Origin: Kitasatospora albolonga
GTDB taxonomy: Bacteria; Actinomycetota; Actinomycetes; Streptomycetales; Streptomycetaceae
Assembly (NCBI GenBank): GCA_002082585.1
Contig: CP020563.1
Location: 3,776,001-3,840,000 of the forward strand
Length of the DNA stretch: 64,000 bases
Direction of reading: 5' to 3'
The notes under the pieces were generated by a model. That model was given only the letters and a program-made list of their open reading frames with translations, was not told where the DNA came from and made no database searches. The translations under genes and the position numbers were made by a program. Shown here piece by piece: positions 27,345 to 36,576 of the stretch. The first letter of the stretch is position 1, and each line of letters starts with the position of its first letter.

Positions 27345-28794
27345 TGGTGAGCGGGCGGGTCTTGTCCTCGGGGTCGACCACCGACTTGTCCGGATGCACC
27401 GCGACCAGCCTGGCGCCCCCGGCGTAGGTGCTCTCCCGCCCGAAGAACTGGTACCCGGCGTCGAGGAGCTGGACGATCTCGTGGCCCAGCATCGCCTGCG
27501 GCCCGCCCTCGTCCGCGGACTTGGCGGTGTCCCAGAGCGCCTTGTGGCCCTCCCGCTCGGCCTCGTCCCAGAAGTTGGCCGCCGAGAGCTTGCCGTTGCG
27601 CAGCAGGTCCTCGACCCGGGGCCCGAGCTTGGTGAGGATCTTGAAGACCGCGCGCTCCTCGATACCGCCGTCCATGAAGGCGTAGTTGACGGGGACCGAC
27701 CACTTCCCGGTGTTCAGCCGCCGCCCCAGCCGCGCGTCCAGCGAGAGCCTGTCGTTCTCCTGCGGCTTGCCCTTCTGGTGCTCGGCCCAGTCACCCGTGT
27801 CACCGGTACGGCCGAGGACGAGCTTGTTCTTCGCCTGGCCCGCCTTCGTCCGGGCGTCCTGCATCGTTTCGGACGTCGTCTGCGTCAGGTCGGCGCGGAT
27901 GCCGTCCCGGAGGGCTGCCTCCAGCTCGACCCTGCTCCGCCCGGCGGGCTCACCCAGGTAGGAGTCGAGGACCTCGATGGTGTCGTTGAGATCCGCGTTG
28001 TTCATGATCCACTTGATGTTCTGCTGCTGCCACTTGTCATAGTCCGAGAGATAGCCGTCGAGACCGCCCGCCAGCTGGTCGAACAGCCGCTGGACCTCTT
28101 CGTCGATCTTGCCCGGATACGCCACGCGCTGGATGTCACCGGCGTGCCCGGAGGCCGGTGCCGCCTCCGCCGAGGGCGAGCCGGCGACCGTGGGCCCGGC
28201 CGCCGCCGGGCCGTTCAGCACGCGCCGCGCAGTGGCCTCGGCCTCACGCTCGTACCGGTCCGACGGGTCGCTGACGCGCAGTCCGTCGCCCCGGTCGGTG
28301 CCCGCCACGGGGCCGGAGCGCTGCTGGAGCACATGGGTCAGCTCATGGGCGAGGGTGTGCCGGTCGATGCCGGAGCCCCCGGCGACGATATGGCTGCCGG
28401 AGGTGTAGGCGACCGCGCCGACCTCGGCGGCGGACGCCTTGGCGGCGGCGTCGGTGTGGATGCGTACGTCGGAGAAGTCGGCGCCGAAGCGCGCCTCCAT
28501 GTCGGTGCGGTTCCGCTCGTCGAGCGGCCGTCCCGTGCTGCGCAGGACGTCGTGGACCGCCGAGCGCTGCACCACCGGCTGCCCTTCCTCGTGGCCGCAG
28601 CCCGCGCCGTGCCGGTGCTGGTCCTCCGTCCGGGAGGCTCCGGCCCGGCGGACCATCTGCACCGCGGCCGCGTTGCCGACCGAGCTCTGGAGGGCGAGCA
28701 GGGCCTCGGACGGCGGACCCGTGCGCGCGCCGGGCCTGCGGGCTGTCGCGGTGTCCGGTCGCCCGGCGGCCCGGCTGCTCGCGTGGTGGTACAA
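27337..28794 (-). CDS. DUF4157 (eCIS-core) protein with unknown C-terminal domain
   Basis: 485 residues from a TTG at 28794 (preceded by GGAAGGA); this start is uncertain. The N-terminus carries the motif ALLALQSSVGNAAAVQM (31-47), typical of proteins associated with Streptomyces contractile injection systems. DUF4157/eCIS-core spans about 80-160 with the zinc-protease-like HELTH (150-154), preceded by FGADFSDVRIHTD. The remaining 320 residues, including a helical stretch and VPVNYAFMDGGIEERAVFKI, match nothing I recognise and may be the effector moiety. Related proteins are cargo or processing factors of extracellular contractile injection systems. No sheath, tube or baseplate gene is nearby, so this would be an orphan cargo. 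HExxH activity is not proven. Confidence 0.8.
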   Translation of the reverse strand: MYHHASSRAAGRPDTATARRPGARTGPPSEALLALQSSVGNAAAVQMVRRAGASRTEDQHRHGAGCGHEEGQPVVQRSAVHDVLRSTGRPLDERNRTDMEARFGADFSDVRIHTDAAAKASAAEVGAVAYTSGSHIVAGGSGIDRHTLAHELTHVLQQRSGPVAGTDRGDGLRVSDPSDRYEREAEATARRVLNGPAAAGPTVAGSPSAEAAPASGHAGDIQRVAYPGKIDEEVQRLFDQLAGGLDGYLSDYDKWQQQNIKWIMNNADLNDTIEVLDSYLGEPAGRSRVELEAALRDGIRADLTQTTSETMQDARTKAGQAKNKLVLGRTGDTGDWAEHQKGKPQENDRLSLDARLGRRLNTGKWSVPVNYAFMDGGIEERAVFKILTKLGPRVEDLLRNGKLSAANFWDEAEREGHKALWDTAKSADEGGPQAMLGHEIVQLLDAGYQFFGRESTYAGGARLVAVHPDKSVVDPEDKTRPLTIP

Positions 28795-29011
28795 GGAGGT
28801 TCCTTCCGGCGCCGGTGTACGTGCCTTCCCGGTATACCCGGGGCGTACGGCGGGTGGCCAGGTACGGGCGGGCAGAGTGCCCGGCCCCGGCGGACGGAGA
28901 TCACCGCACGTTCGGGCCGCCGGAACCGCCGCGTACACGCCGGTCAGAGCCACACAGCACGCACTCCCGGCCCCACCGCACGCACTCCCGCGCGCCCGCG
29001 CGCTCAAGGGG

Positions 29012-29824
29012 TCAGCGGCGCAGCGACTCCGCGTCGCCCATCACGATCACCGGCTTCAGCTCCGGGTCCAGGGTGCGCAGGAGCTGCTCCATCCGCTCCT
29101 CCGGGATGGAGACGCAGCCCTGGGTCGGGCCTCCGTGGTCGACGTGAATCCAGATGCCGCCGCCGCGTTCGAGGCCGAGGGGGCGGGTGCGGTCCAGGGG
29201 GCTGACGCCCTCCGTGCGGTTGTAGTTGATCGCGACGACGTAGTCGAAGGAGCCTTCCAGCGGCTCCCCGAAGAACCCCTCGCCGTCCACCGCGAACCGG
29301 GGGTGCTCGTCGTACGGGAGCAGAGCCCCCGGGTCGGGGAGCCGGCCGCCCGCGTCGGTGAGCGAGTAGACGCCCCTGGGGGACCTCAGGTCGCCCGCCA
29401 CATGGTGGTCGGTCCAGCCCTTCATGCCGTTGTGGGCGACCCACGGACCGGCCGACGACTCCCACCCCTCCGCCGGGTCCTCCCGGGTGTAGAGCATCGT
29501 GCTGGACCGGTTGGAGTCCTCGCCCTCCCCGGTGACCACGAACGCCTGCCGGGCGTCGTCGGGGATCTGCGCCCAGGTCAGGGGCCCGAGGCCCGGGATC
29601 TCCGCGGGGCTCGGCGCAGGCTCCTCGGAGGCGGACTCCCGGAGTACGGAAGCGGCGCCGGACTCCGGACCCGCGGCGCCCTGCCCCGGGGCGGCGGCCG
29701 GAGCGGCGGAGGTGGCGGGGGTGGTCGGGGTGGAGGTGATGGAGAAGCCACAGCCGGTGAGCAGCAGGGCCAGAGCGAGGAGCGGTGCGGTGAGCAGGGC
29801 GGGTGGGCGACGGGGGACGGACAC
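29012..29824 (-). CDS. L,D-transpeptidase (YkuD) lipoprotein
   Basis: 270 residues. The GTG at 29824 is preceded by GAGGAG and gives a lipoprotein signal ending in LLLTGC (lipid-modified Cys25). A Ser/Ala/Pro-rich linker follows, then a YkuD domain with the catalytic motif HGGPTQGCVSI, Cys237 being the nucleophile. L,D-transpeptidases make 3-3 peptidoglycan cross-links or attach proteins; a Streptomyces example would act outside the membrane. An extra motif YTREDPAEGWESS precedes the domain. The codons upstream of 29824 form an open frame but overlap parS and terminator sequence and are unlikely to be translated. Confidence 0.87.
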   Translation of the reverse strand: MSVPRRPPALLTAPLLALALLLTGCGFSITSTPTTPATSAAPAAAPGQGAAGPESGAASVLRESASEEPAPSPAEIPGLGPLTWAQIPDDARQAFVVTGEGEDSNRSSTMLYTREDPAEGWESSAGPWVAHNGMKGWTDHHVAGDLRSPRGVYSLTDAGGRLPDPGALLPYDEHPRFAVDGEGFFGEPLEGSFDYVVAINYNRTEGVSPLDRTRPLGLERGGGIWIHVDHGGPTQGCVSIPEERMEQLLRTLDPELKPVIVMGDAESLRR

Positions 29825-30073
29825 GGTGGCGGGCTCCTCGGATGACGGCGGGCGGCGCGGCACAGCACGCGGCGCGGGGTGCGAGAGGGGTGTCTCGGTG
29901 CCAGTCCTTGCCGAACCCGGCGCGGCCGAACCCGAACCGGGGCCATCCGGCTGTACGGCGTCGCCCGGTCGTCGGGGTGTCTCCCGCCCGCGCCACCGCT
30001 CCGGCCGCCGGAGACGGTCCCGCCGCCGCTCGGGGCACTGCCGCCGCTGCTCGGACTCTCCCGCCCTGGTGAC

Positions 30074-30109
30074 GAAACAGCCCCCGGTCATCCGACCGGG
30101 GGCTGTTTC
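30074..30109 (-). terminator. 16-bp stem-loop after aspS, sharing bases with parS
   Basis: Perfect arms 30074-30089 and 30094-30109, loop ATCC. It lies 30-66 nt after the aspS stop on the minus strand. Its outer GTTTC bases (30105-30109) are also the left half of a parS palindrome. Confidence 0.85.
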
Positions 30110-30119
30110 ACGTGAAACA
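30104..30119. promoter_or_regulatory. parS site overlapping a terminator arm
   Basis: TGTTTCACGTGAAACA is an exact 16-bp palindrome identical to the site at 18895-18910. Five bases are shared with the hairpin 30074-30109. It lies 20 bp from the aspS stop. Confidence 0.93.
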
Positions 30120-30139
30120 TCCACGTGGAGCGGCGGCGC

Positions 30140-31942
30140 CTACTTGTCGGCGGCGGGCTTCTCCGACGCGCCCGCGCCCTTCGGGGCGACCGGCTTGCGG
30201 AGCTGGATGTTGAGCTCGCGCAGACGGGTCTCGTCCAGCTCGGTCGGGGCGCCCATCATCAGGTCCTGGGCGTTGCCGTTGAGCGGGAAGGCGATCGTCT
30301 CGCGGATGTTGGGCTCGTCGGCGAGCAGCATCACGATGCGGTCGACGCCCGGGGCGATGCCACCGTGCGGCGGGGCGCCGAGGCGGAACGCGCGGAGCAT
30401 GCCCGCGAACTCGTGCTCGACGGTCTCACGGTCGTAACCGGCGATCTCGAACGCCTTGAGCATCAGCTCGGGCTCGTGGTTGCGGATGGCGCCCGAGGAC
30501 AGCTCGATGCCGTTGCAGACAATGTCGTACTGCCAGGCGAGGATGTCCAGCGGGTCCTTCTCCTCCAGGTCGGCCAGGCCGCCCTGGGGCATCGAGAAGG
30601 GGTTGTGCGAGAAGTCGATCTTCCCGGTCTCCTCGTCCTTCTCGTACATCGGGAAGTCGACGATCCAGCAGAACCGGAAGACGCCCTCCTCGAAGTGGCC
30701 GGCGCGCTTGGCGGCCTCGACCCGGACGGCCGACATGATCTTGGAGACCTCGTCGAACTCGCCCGCGCCGAAGAAGACCGCGTGGCCCGGGACCAGCGAG
30801 AGGCGCTCGGTGAGCGTCTTGACGTCGGTCTCGGTGAGGAACTTGGCGATCGGACCGGCCAGCGTGCCGTCCTCGCCCACGCGCACCCAGGCCAGGCCCT
30901 TGGCGCCGTGCTCGACGGCGTACTCACCGAGGCCGTCGAAGAACTTGCGGGACTGGCCCGCGGTGTCCGGGACGGGCAGCGCGCGGACGTGCTTGCCCGC
31001 GAACGCCTTGAACCCGGAGTCGGCGAAGACGTCCGAGATGTCGACCAGCTCCAGCTTGGCCCGCAGGTCAGGCTTGTCGTTGCCGTACTTCAGCATGGAC
31101 TCGCGGAACGGGATGCGCGGGAACGGCGAGGTGACCTCGCGGCCGTTGCCGAACTCGGTGAAGAGCTCGGTCATCAGCTTCTCGATCGGCTGGAAGACGT
31201 CCTCCTGCTCGACGAAGGACATCTCCACGTCGAGCTGGTAGAACTCGCCCGGCGAACGGTCGGCGCGGGCGTCCTCGTCGCGGAAGCAGGGCGCGATCTG
31301 GAAGTAGCGGTCGAAGCCCGAGATCATCAGCAGCTGCTTGAACTGCTGCGGGGCCTGCGGCAGCGCGTAGAACTTGCCGGGGTTCAGCCGGGACGGGACG
31401 ACGAAGTCACGGGCGCCCTCGGGGGAGGTCGCGGTGAGGATCGGGGTCGCCATCTCGTTGAAGCCGAGGGCCACCATCTTGGCGCGGATGGCCGCGATCA
31501 CGGCCGAGCGCAGCATGATGTTGCGGTGCATGCGCTCGCGGCGCAGGTCGAGGAAGCGGTACTCCAGGCGCCGCTCCTCGTTGACGCCGTCCTCGGTGTT
31601 GATCGTGAACGGCAGCGGGGCCGCCTCGCCGAGCACCTCGACCTCGGTGACCTCGATCTCGATCTCACCGGTCGGCAGCTCCGGGTTGACGTTGTCGGCG
31701 CCGCGCGCGGAGACCTTGCCGTCGATCCGGACGACGGTCTCCTTGGTCAGCTTCGCCAGGGCGTCGTTGCCGGGGGTGCCGGGACGGGCGACGAGCTGCA
31801 CCAGACCGTAGTGGTCGCGCAGATCGATGAAGAGGATGCCGCCCAGGTCTCGGCGATTGTGCAGCCAGCCGCTCAGCCGGACGTCGGTGCCGACGTCAGA
31901 GGCGCGGAGCTCGCCGCAGGTGTGGGACCTGTACCGATGCAT
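30140..31942 (-). CDS. aspS: aspartyl-tRNA synthetase, bacterial type
   Basis: Class IIb synthetase, 600 residues. An N-terminal OB-fold anticodon domain ([15 protein letters not shown]) leads into the catalytic core with motif 2 [16 protein letters not shown], the bacterial GAD insertion (about 290-420) and motif 3 [15 protein letters not shown] near 525-540. It charges tRNA-Asp, and possibly tRNA-Asn if this genome uses the transamidation route; specificity cannot be set from motifs alone. The ATG at 31942 begins at the conserved [12 protein letters not shown]. Downstream are the parS-linked terminator and an L,D-transpeptidase gene. Confidence 0.96.
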   Translation of the reverse strand: MHRYRSHTCGELRASDVGTDVRLSGWLHNRRDLGGILFIDLRDHYGLVQLVARPGTPGNDALAKLTKETVVRIDGKVSARGADNVNPELPTGEIEIEVTEVEVLGEAAPLPFTINTEDGVNEERRLEYRFLDLRRERMHRNIMLRSAVIAAIRAKMVALGFNEMATPILTATSPEGARDFVVPSRLNPGKFYALPQAPQQFKQLLMISGFDRYFQIAPCFRDEDARADRSPGEFYQLDVEMSFVEQEDVFQPIEKLMTELFTEFGNGREVTSPFPRIPFRESMLKYGNDKPDLRAKLELVDISDVFADSGFKAFAGKHVRALPVPDTAGQSRKFFDGLGEYAVEHGAKGLAWVRVGEDGTLAGPIAKFLTETDVKTLTERLSLVPGHAVFFGAGEFDEVSKIMSAVRVEAAKRAGHFEEGVFRFCWIVDFPMYEKDEETGKIDFSHNPFSMPQGGLADLEEKDPLDILAWQYDIVCNGIELSSGAIRNHEPELMLKAFEIAGYDRETVEHEFAGMLRAFRLGAPPHGGIAPGVDRIVMLLADEPNIRETIAFPLNGNAQDLMMGAPTELDETRLRELNIQLRKPVAPKGAGASEKPAADK

Positions 31943-32128
31943 CGTCGTTCATCCAGTCTTCGCGGTTAGGTGTGGATTGAGCCTCCCCAGGCTACCGTCC
32001 GGGGCCGGGCCCCTTCATTTCGCTTTCCCGCGCCCGCCACCGCCGCCCTCCTCCGCCCGCTCCGGCCGGGGCGGGCACGGGGCGTCCCTCGGTGGCGTGC
32101 GGAGAGCACATCTTCCTAAAGTGGGGCA

Positions 32129-34249
32129 ATGCGCACCGAGGACGTCCTGGCCGCGATCGCGACGGGCCTGTGGCGCTGGGACAACGCAGCCGGCACGGTC
32201 ACGCTCGACGCGGAGGCGGCCCGGCTGCTCGGCCTGCCCGCCGAGCCCGGCAGCTACCGGGAGGCGGCGGTGCGCTCCCGTTTCCACCCGGTCGACTGGA
32301 ACGAGATCTACGGGGTCGTGAACCTGGCCGTCGCCGAGGGCACCCTCGCCGAGGCCCGGCTGCGGATCGTCGACGAGCGGGGCCAGGTGCTGCGTACCGT
32401 ACGCAGCCGCTCCAAGCCGGTCGTCGAGACGGCCGGGGACACGGAGAACTACCTGCTCATCGGCACCCTCCAGGAGGTCGCCGAACCGCAGGAGGGCTCG
32501 ACCGGACCGCACACGCCGATCACCGGGGACTGGCGCCGGTCCCGGGAGGCGTTCCTGCTGGACGCCGGGCGGGCGCTGGCCGAGGCCCGGTCCACGGAGG
32601 AGGTGCTGCGGGTCGCCGCCTCCCTCTCCATGCCCGGGTTCTCCCCGGACGGGCTCGCGGTCTTCGGCTCCGCCGGGGAGCGGCTGACGATCATCGGCCA
32701 CCACGGGCACAGCGCGGGCGAGGAGGACCCCTTCACCGACATGCCCCTGGACACCGACTACCCGGCTGCCGAGGTCGTCCGCACGGGCCGTGCGATCTAC
32801 CTGCCCTCCCCCGAGGACTACCGCCGCCGCTACCCCGCCACCTGGCCGCTCGCCCGGCGCTTCGGCCGGCAGTCCTGGGCGTACCTGCCGCTCGTCTCGT
32901 CCGGCCGCACGATGGGCGCCTGGATGGCCGGGTTCCAGCACCCCGTGAGCTTCTCGCCGGACGAGCGCGCGGTGCTCTCGACGGTCGCCCGGATGCTCGC
33001 CCAGGCGCTGGCCCGGGCCGGGGTCGCGGAGACGGAACGGGAGCTGTCGCTCGGGCTCCAGCGCTCGATGATGCCGACGCTGGGGCCGGACATCCCGGGG
33101 ATGACGGTGGCCGCGCGGTACGTGCCGACCGGCGGCGGGCTCCAGGTGGGCGGCGACTGGTACGACATGATCCCGCTGCCCAACGGCCGGATCGCCCTGA
33201 TCATCGGGGATGTCCAGGGCCATGACGTACGGGCGGCGGGGCTGATGGGCCAGCTCCGCATCGCCCTGCGCGCGTACGCCTCCGAGGGCCACCGCCCGGA
33301 CGCCGTGCTCTCCCGGGCCTCGCGCTTCCTCTCCGGGCTGACCGACGCGTACGAGGGGGTGGCGGGTGACGACGAGCCGTCCGCGCCGCGCTTCGCGACC
33401 TGCCTGTACGCCGAGGTCGACCCGGATGCCGGAACCCTGGACATCGCCCGGGCGGGCCATCCGGACCCGGTGGTGGTGAGCGCCGACGGCACGGCGGTGA
33501 TCCGGCAGACGGCGGGCGGACTGCCGCTCGGGATCGAGACGGACTCCGACTACCCCACCACCCGGGTCGTCCTGGAACCCGGCGAGACGATCATGCTCTG
33601 CACGGACGGCCTCATCGAGACCGGCGGCCACGACATGGCCACCGGCTGGACCCGGCTGCGCCCGGTCCTGGAGGAGCCCACCGAGGATCTGGAGGAGCTG
33701 GCCGACGCCCTGGTCCAGGCCGTGCACGGGCCGACCTCCCACTACACGACGGGCCCGCTGGCCGACCGCCGCGAGGACGACATCGCCGTACTGGTGCTGC
33801 GGCGCGAGAGCGTACCGGAGCCGGAGACACCGGCCCGCCGCAGCGTCCTGACCATCGCGCAGGCCGAGCCGGAGCGGATCTCGGTGGCCCGCCAGCTCGT
33901 ACGGGAGCTGCTGCACGACTGGAAGGACCCGGAGCAGGTCGACTCGGCGGTCCTGATGGTCTCGGAGATGGCCACCAACGTGCTGGTCCACACGGACGGC
34001 GACGCGCTGATGGCGGCGGAGGTCTCCGGGGACCGGGGGGAGCGGCGGCTGCGTGTGGAGGTGGCCGACGCGAGCGACGAGCTGCCGCACAAGCGGCGCC
34101 CTGGGGAGATGGCGTCCAGCGGGCGGGGCCTGGTGCTGATGGAGATGCTGGCGGACGCGTGGGGGGTGGACCCGCGGGGGGAGGGGAAGTCGATCTGGTT
34201 CGAGCTGTACGAGGCACCGGCGGAGAAGGCACGGGAGCCGGGGGCGTAG
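32129..34249 (+). CDS. PAS/GAF-SpoIIE phosphatase fused to an anti-sigma-like HATPase
   Basis: 706 residues: PAS-like domain (about 1-110), GAF domain (about 145-300), PP2C/SpoIIE phosphatase (about 315-550; GGDWYDMIPLPNGRIALIIGDVQGHD supplies the metal-binding Asp) and a C-terminal HATPase_c_2 domain (about 570-700; EMATNVLVHTDGDALMA and GRGLVLMEML). Such fusions control partner-switching sigma factors: the kinase domain phosphorylates an anti-sigma antagonist and the phosphatase reverses it, gated by the sensor domains. TAAAGT lies 6 nt before the ATG with no RBS, implying a leaderless mRNA. No sigma factor or antagonist gene adjoins it. Confidence 0.93.
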   Translation: MRTEDVLAAIATGLWRWDNAAGTVTLDAEAARLLGLPAEPGSYREAAVRSRFHPVDWNEIYGVVNLAVAEGTLAEARLRIVDERGQVLRTVRSRSKPVVETAGDTENYLLIGTLQEVAEPQEGSTGPHTPITGDWRRSREAFLLDAGRALAEARSTEEVLRVAASLSMPGFSPDGLAVFGSAGERLTIIGHHGHSAGEEDPFTDMPLDTDYPAAEVVRTGRAIYLPSPEDYRRRYPATWPLARRFGRQSWAYLPLVSSGRTMGAWMAGFQHPVSFSPDERAVLSTVARMLAQALARAGVAETERELSLGLQRSMMPTLGPDIPGMTVAARYVPTGGGLQVGGDWYDMIPLPNGRIALIIGDVQGHDVRAAGLMGQLRIALRAYASEGHRPDAVLSRASRFLSGLTDAYEGVAGDDEPSAPRFATCLYAEVDPDAGTLDIARAGHPDPVVVSADGTAVIRQTAGGLPLGIETDSDYPTTRVVLEPGETIMLCTDGLIETGGHDMATGWTRLRPVLEEPTEDLEELADALVQAVHGPTSHYTTGPLADRREDDIAVLVLRRESVPEPETPARRSVLTIAQAEPERISVARQLVRELLHDWKDPEQVDSAVLMVSEMATNVLVHTDGDALMAAEVSGDRGERRLRVEVADASDELPHKRRPGEMASSGRGLVLMEMLADAWGVDPRGEGKSIWFELYEAPAEKAREPGA

Positions 34250-34437
34250 GGCGGTACGGGGGCGCGGCCCTCCGGGTCACGCGGGTACGGACCGACCGGG
34301 GTGCCGGTCCGTCGAACGGTGTACCCCGGTTCGTCCTGCGGGGTGAGGAGGGGCGCACGCTCCGTTCCTAGGCTGGTCAGGACCTGCCGACGGTGCGCAG
34401 CGCGTCGGCGCACCTTCCCGAAGGAGAGTGGCCGCCC

Positions 34438-34641
34438 ATGAAGCAGGCGTCGAAGAATCTGCTGGAAGGTGTCATCACCTTCGCCGTGGGCCTGGTCCTG
34501 TGGCTGTTCACGGACGGAGTGGAGACCCCCGTCGTCACGCTGACGAAGATCGGCGTGGTGCTGATGTGCGTCGGCGGGGTGTTCATCGCGCTGGGCCTGT
34601 TCCAGTCGGCGCGCGGGGCGAACTCCGTGGGACGCGGCTGA
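34438..34641 (+). CDS. small two-span membrane protein
   Basis: 67 residues with two hydrophobic helices (about 10-27 and 36-56) separated by a short loop, and a basic tail. AAGGAG lies about 10 nt before the ATG at 34438. Similar short proteins are widespread in Streptomyces and uncharacterised. It follows the SpoIIE gene by 188 nt and is separated from pirin by a hairpin. Confidence 0.72.
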   Translation: MKQASKNLLEGVITFAVGLVLWLFTDGVETPVVTLTKIGVVLMCVGGVFIALGLFQSARGANSVGRG

Positions 34642-34730
34642 GCCCGGTGCGCGGGGCGAGCCCCGTGAAACGCGCCTGAGCGCTCGGGGGGAGGACAGAA
34701 CACCCCCGCCGCCCTCCCGTGCCGTGCGCC

Positions 34731-34764
34731 GACGGCCCCTCCGTACGGACACGAAGGGGCCGTC
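34731..34764. terminator. 10-bp stem-loop between convergent genes
   Basis: Arms 34731-34740 and 34755-34764 surround a 14-nt loop that itself contains CCGTACGG. It lies between the small membrane protein and pirin stops. Confidence 0.65.
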
Positions 34765-34798
34765 ACATGCCGTGCGCCGCCGGGACCGTGCCCGGGTC

Positions 34799-35755
34799 TC
34801 ACATCCCGTGGACCGCCGGGACCGTACCGAGGCGGCCGGCCTGGAAGTCCTCGAACGCCTGCTTCAGCTCGGCCTGGCTGTTCATCACGAACGGTCCGTA
34901 GTGGGCCATCGGCTCCCGGATCGGGCGCCCGCCCAGGAGGACGATCTCCAGGTCCGGGGTGTGCCCGTCCTGCTTCTCGTCCGCGCGGACTGTCAGCGAA
35001 CCGCCGCTGCCGAACACCGCCGTCTGCCCGAGGCGGATCGGGCGGCGCTCCTCGCCGACCGTGCCGCGCCCGGCCATGACGTACGCGAGGCCGTTGAAGT
35101 CCTCGCGCCACGGCAGGGTCACCTCGGCGCCGGGCCGGACGGTGGCGTGGATCATCGTTATCGGGGTGTGGGTGATGCCCGGGCCCTGGTGGCCGTCGAG
35201 CTCACCGGCGATGACCCGGAGCAGCGCGCCGCCGTCCGGGGAGGCAAGGAGCTGGACCTCGCCGCCGCGGATGTCCTGGTAGCGCGGGTTCATCATCTTG
35301 TCGGCCCTGGGCAGGTTCACCCAGAGCTGGAGGCCGTGGAAGAGGCCGCCGGACATCACGAGCGACTCCGGCGGCGCCTCGATGTGCAGGAGCCCGGACC
35401 CGGCGGTCATCCACTGGGTGTCGCCGTTCTCGATGGTGCCGCCGCCACCGTTGGAGTCCTGGTGGATGAAGGTCCCGTCGATCAGGTACGTGACGGTCTC
35501 GAAGCCGCGGTGCGGGTGCCAGGGCGTGCCCTTGGGCTCACCGGCGGCGTACTCCACCTCACCCATCTGGTCCATCATGATGAACGGGTCGAGGTGCTGG
35601 TAGTTGATGCCCGCGAACGCGCGGCGGACGGGGAAGCCCTCGCCCTCGAATCCGCTCGGCGCCGTGGTGACGGCGAGTACGGGGCGGGCCACGGCGTCAC
35701 CCGAAGCGGCCACCTTGGGCAGGGTCAGCGGGTTGTCGACGGTCACTGCGGGCAT
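34799..35755 (-). CDS. pirin-family protein
   Basis: 318 residues, bicupin fold. The N-terminal cupin has the metal-binding set in PFIMMDQMG and WHPHRGFETVTYLIDG (H-x-H plus later E/H). The region around GLLHIEAPPESL holds GxGxxHxE-like residues. The C-terminal pirin cupin follows (from about 195) and ends RLGTVPAVHGM. Bacterial pirins act as quercetin 2,3-dioxygenase-like enzymes or modulate dehydrogenases; which applies here is unknown. The gene starts at ATG 35755 with GGAGGTGG upstream and is monocistronic between two hairpins. Confidence 0.92.
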   Translation of the reverse strand: MPAVTVDNPLTLPKVAASGDAVARPVLAVTTAPSGFEGEGFPVRRAFAGINYQHLDPFIMMDQMGEVEYAAGEPKGTPWHPHRGFETVTYLIDGTFIHQDSNGGGGTIENGDTQWMTAGSGLLHIEAPPESLVMSGGLFHGLQLWVNLPRADKMMNPRYQDIRGGEVQLLASPDGGALLRVIAGELDGHQGPGITHTPITMIHATVRPGAEVTLPWREDFNGLAYVMAGRGTVGEERRPIRLGQTAVFGSGGSLTVRADEKQDGHTPDLEIVLLGGRPIREPMAHYGPFVMNSQAELKQAFEDFQAGRLGTVPAVHGM

Positions 35756-35851
35756 GGGAGCCACCTCCGGGCGAGTCTGCTGGAACGAATTTAGTTGAAT
35801 GGTGAACATCCTGCAAGGCGTGCGGCATTCCCGGCCCGCCGCCGACAGCAC

Positions 35852-35883
35852 GAGGGCCCGCGCCGCCCCCGGCGCGGGCCCTC
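35852..35883 (-). terminator. 13-bp stem-loop after the SseB-like gene
   Basis: Perfect arms 35852-35864 and 35871-35883 with a 6-nt loop, about 50 nt past the SseB-like stop on the minus strand and upstream of the pirin start. Confidence 0.8.
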
Positions 35884-35931
35884 GCCCGAAAGAAGGAAAC
35901 CGCAGGTCAACACCCCACGGCCGGTGAACGC

Positions 35932-36390
35932 CTACCCATACATCCGGCGCATCGCGAAGTCGACCATCTGCTCGACCGCCTTGGCGTCGAAGACCATCCG
36001 GTGGTCGCCCTCCATGTCGAGGACGAAGCCGTACCCCGTGGGGAGCAGGTCGATCACCTCGGCGCCGGTGATCACGAAGTACTTGGACTCCTTGCCCGCG
36101 TACAGCCGCAGTTCCTTGAGCGTGGTGAACATCGGGATCACGGGCTGCTGCGTGTTGTGCAGCGCCAGGAAACCGGGGTTGTCGCCGCGCGGGCAGTAGA
36201 CCTTCGACGTGGCGAAGATCTGCTGGAAGTCCTCGGCGGAGAGGGAGCCGGTGGTGAAGGCCCGTACCGCGTCGGCCAGGGAGGGCGGGGAGGGCTCGGG
36301 GTACAGCGGCTGCTCGCCGTAGCCGCCGCCCATCTGGCCCATCTGACCCATCTGCTGCTGAGCACCAGGGTTCTGGTCGTAGCCGTACAT
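35932..36390 (-). CDS. SseB-family protein
   Basis: 152 residues. A Gln/Met/Gly-rich N-terminus (QQQMGQMGQMGGGYG, about 10-24) is followed by an SseB N-terminal-type domain with FATSKVYCPRGDNPGFLALH and PMFTTLKELRLYAG. The SseB fold is named after an enhanced-serine-sensitivity protein; function is unclear, and Streptomyces has several paralogues, often near secretion loci. The ATG at 36390 is preferred over 36414. It stands alone with its own hairpin terminator and is divergent from the acyl-CoA dehydrogenase gene. Confidence 0.8.
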   Translation of the reverse strand: MYGYDQNPGAQQQMGQMGQMGGGYGEQPLYPEPSPPSLADAVRAFTTGSLSAEDFQQIFATSKVYCPRGDNPGFLALHNTQQPVIPMFTTLKELRLYAGKESKYFVITGAEVIDLLPTGYGFVLDMEGDHRMVFDAKAVEQMVDFAMRRMYG

Positions 36391-36429
36391 GCTGCAAAGA
36401 GTAATCGGACACATCTACGGCTTGAGGGG

Positions 36430-36456
36430 TTGCGCCTTATTACTGACGGGTAGCAT
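36430..36456 (+). promoter_or_regulatory. candidate promoter/operator of the acyl-CoA dehydrogenase gene
   Basis: TTGCGC (36430-36435) and TAGCAT (36451-36456), 15 nt apart, flank TTACTGACGGGTAG (36440-36453). That is an imperfect palindrome of the TTAC-N6-GTAG form used by TetR-type fatty-acid regulators. About 120 nt of untranslated leader would follow. The assignment is tentative. Confidence 0.35.
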
Positions 36457-36576
36457 CATCGTAGAGGTCAGCTGATACACCCACGTCTGGCCTGTACCGA
36501 ACCGCCTGCCTGTCGCCCGACCCGCATCACTCCCCGGGGCGCTGCGCGCCACTGCTATTGATTACGGAGCCTTCCC

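Noticed and set aside
26962..29205. 747-codon plus-strand frame opposite the DUF4157 gene
   Set aside because: Shadow frame; the minus strand encodes HELTH and a coherent family match.
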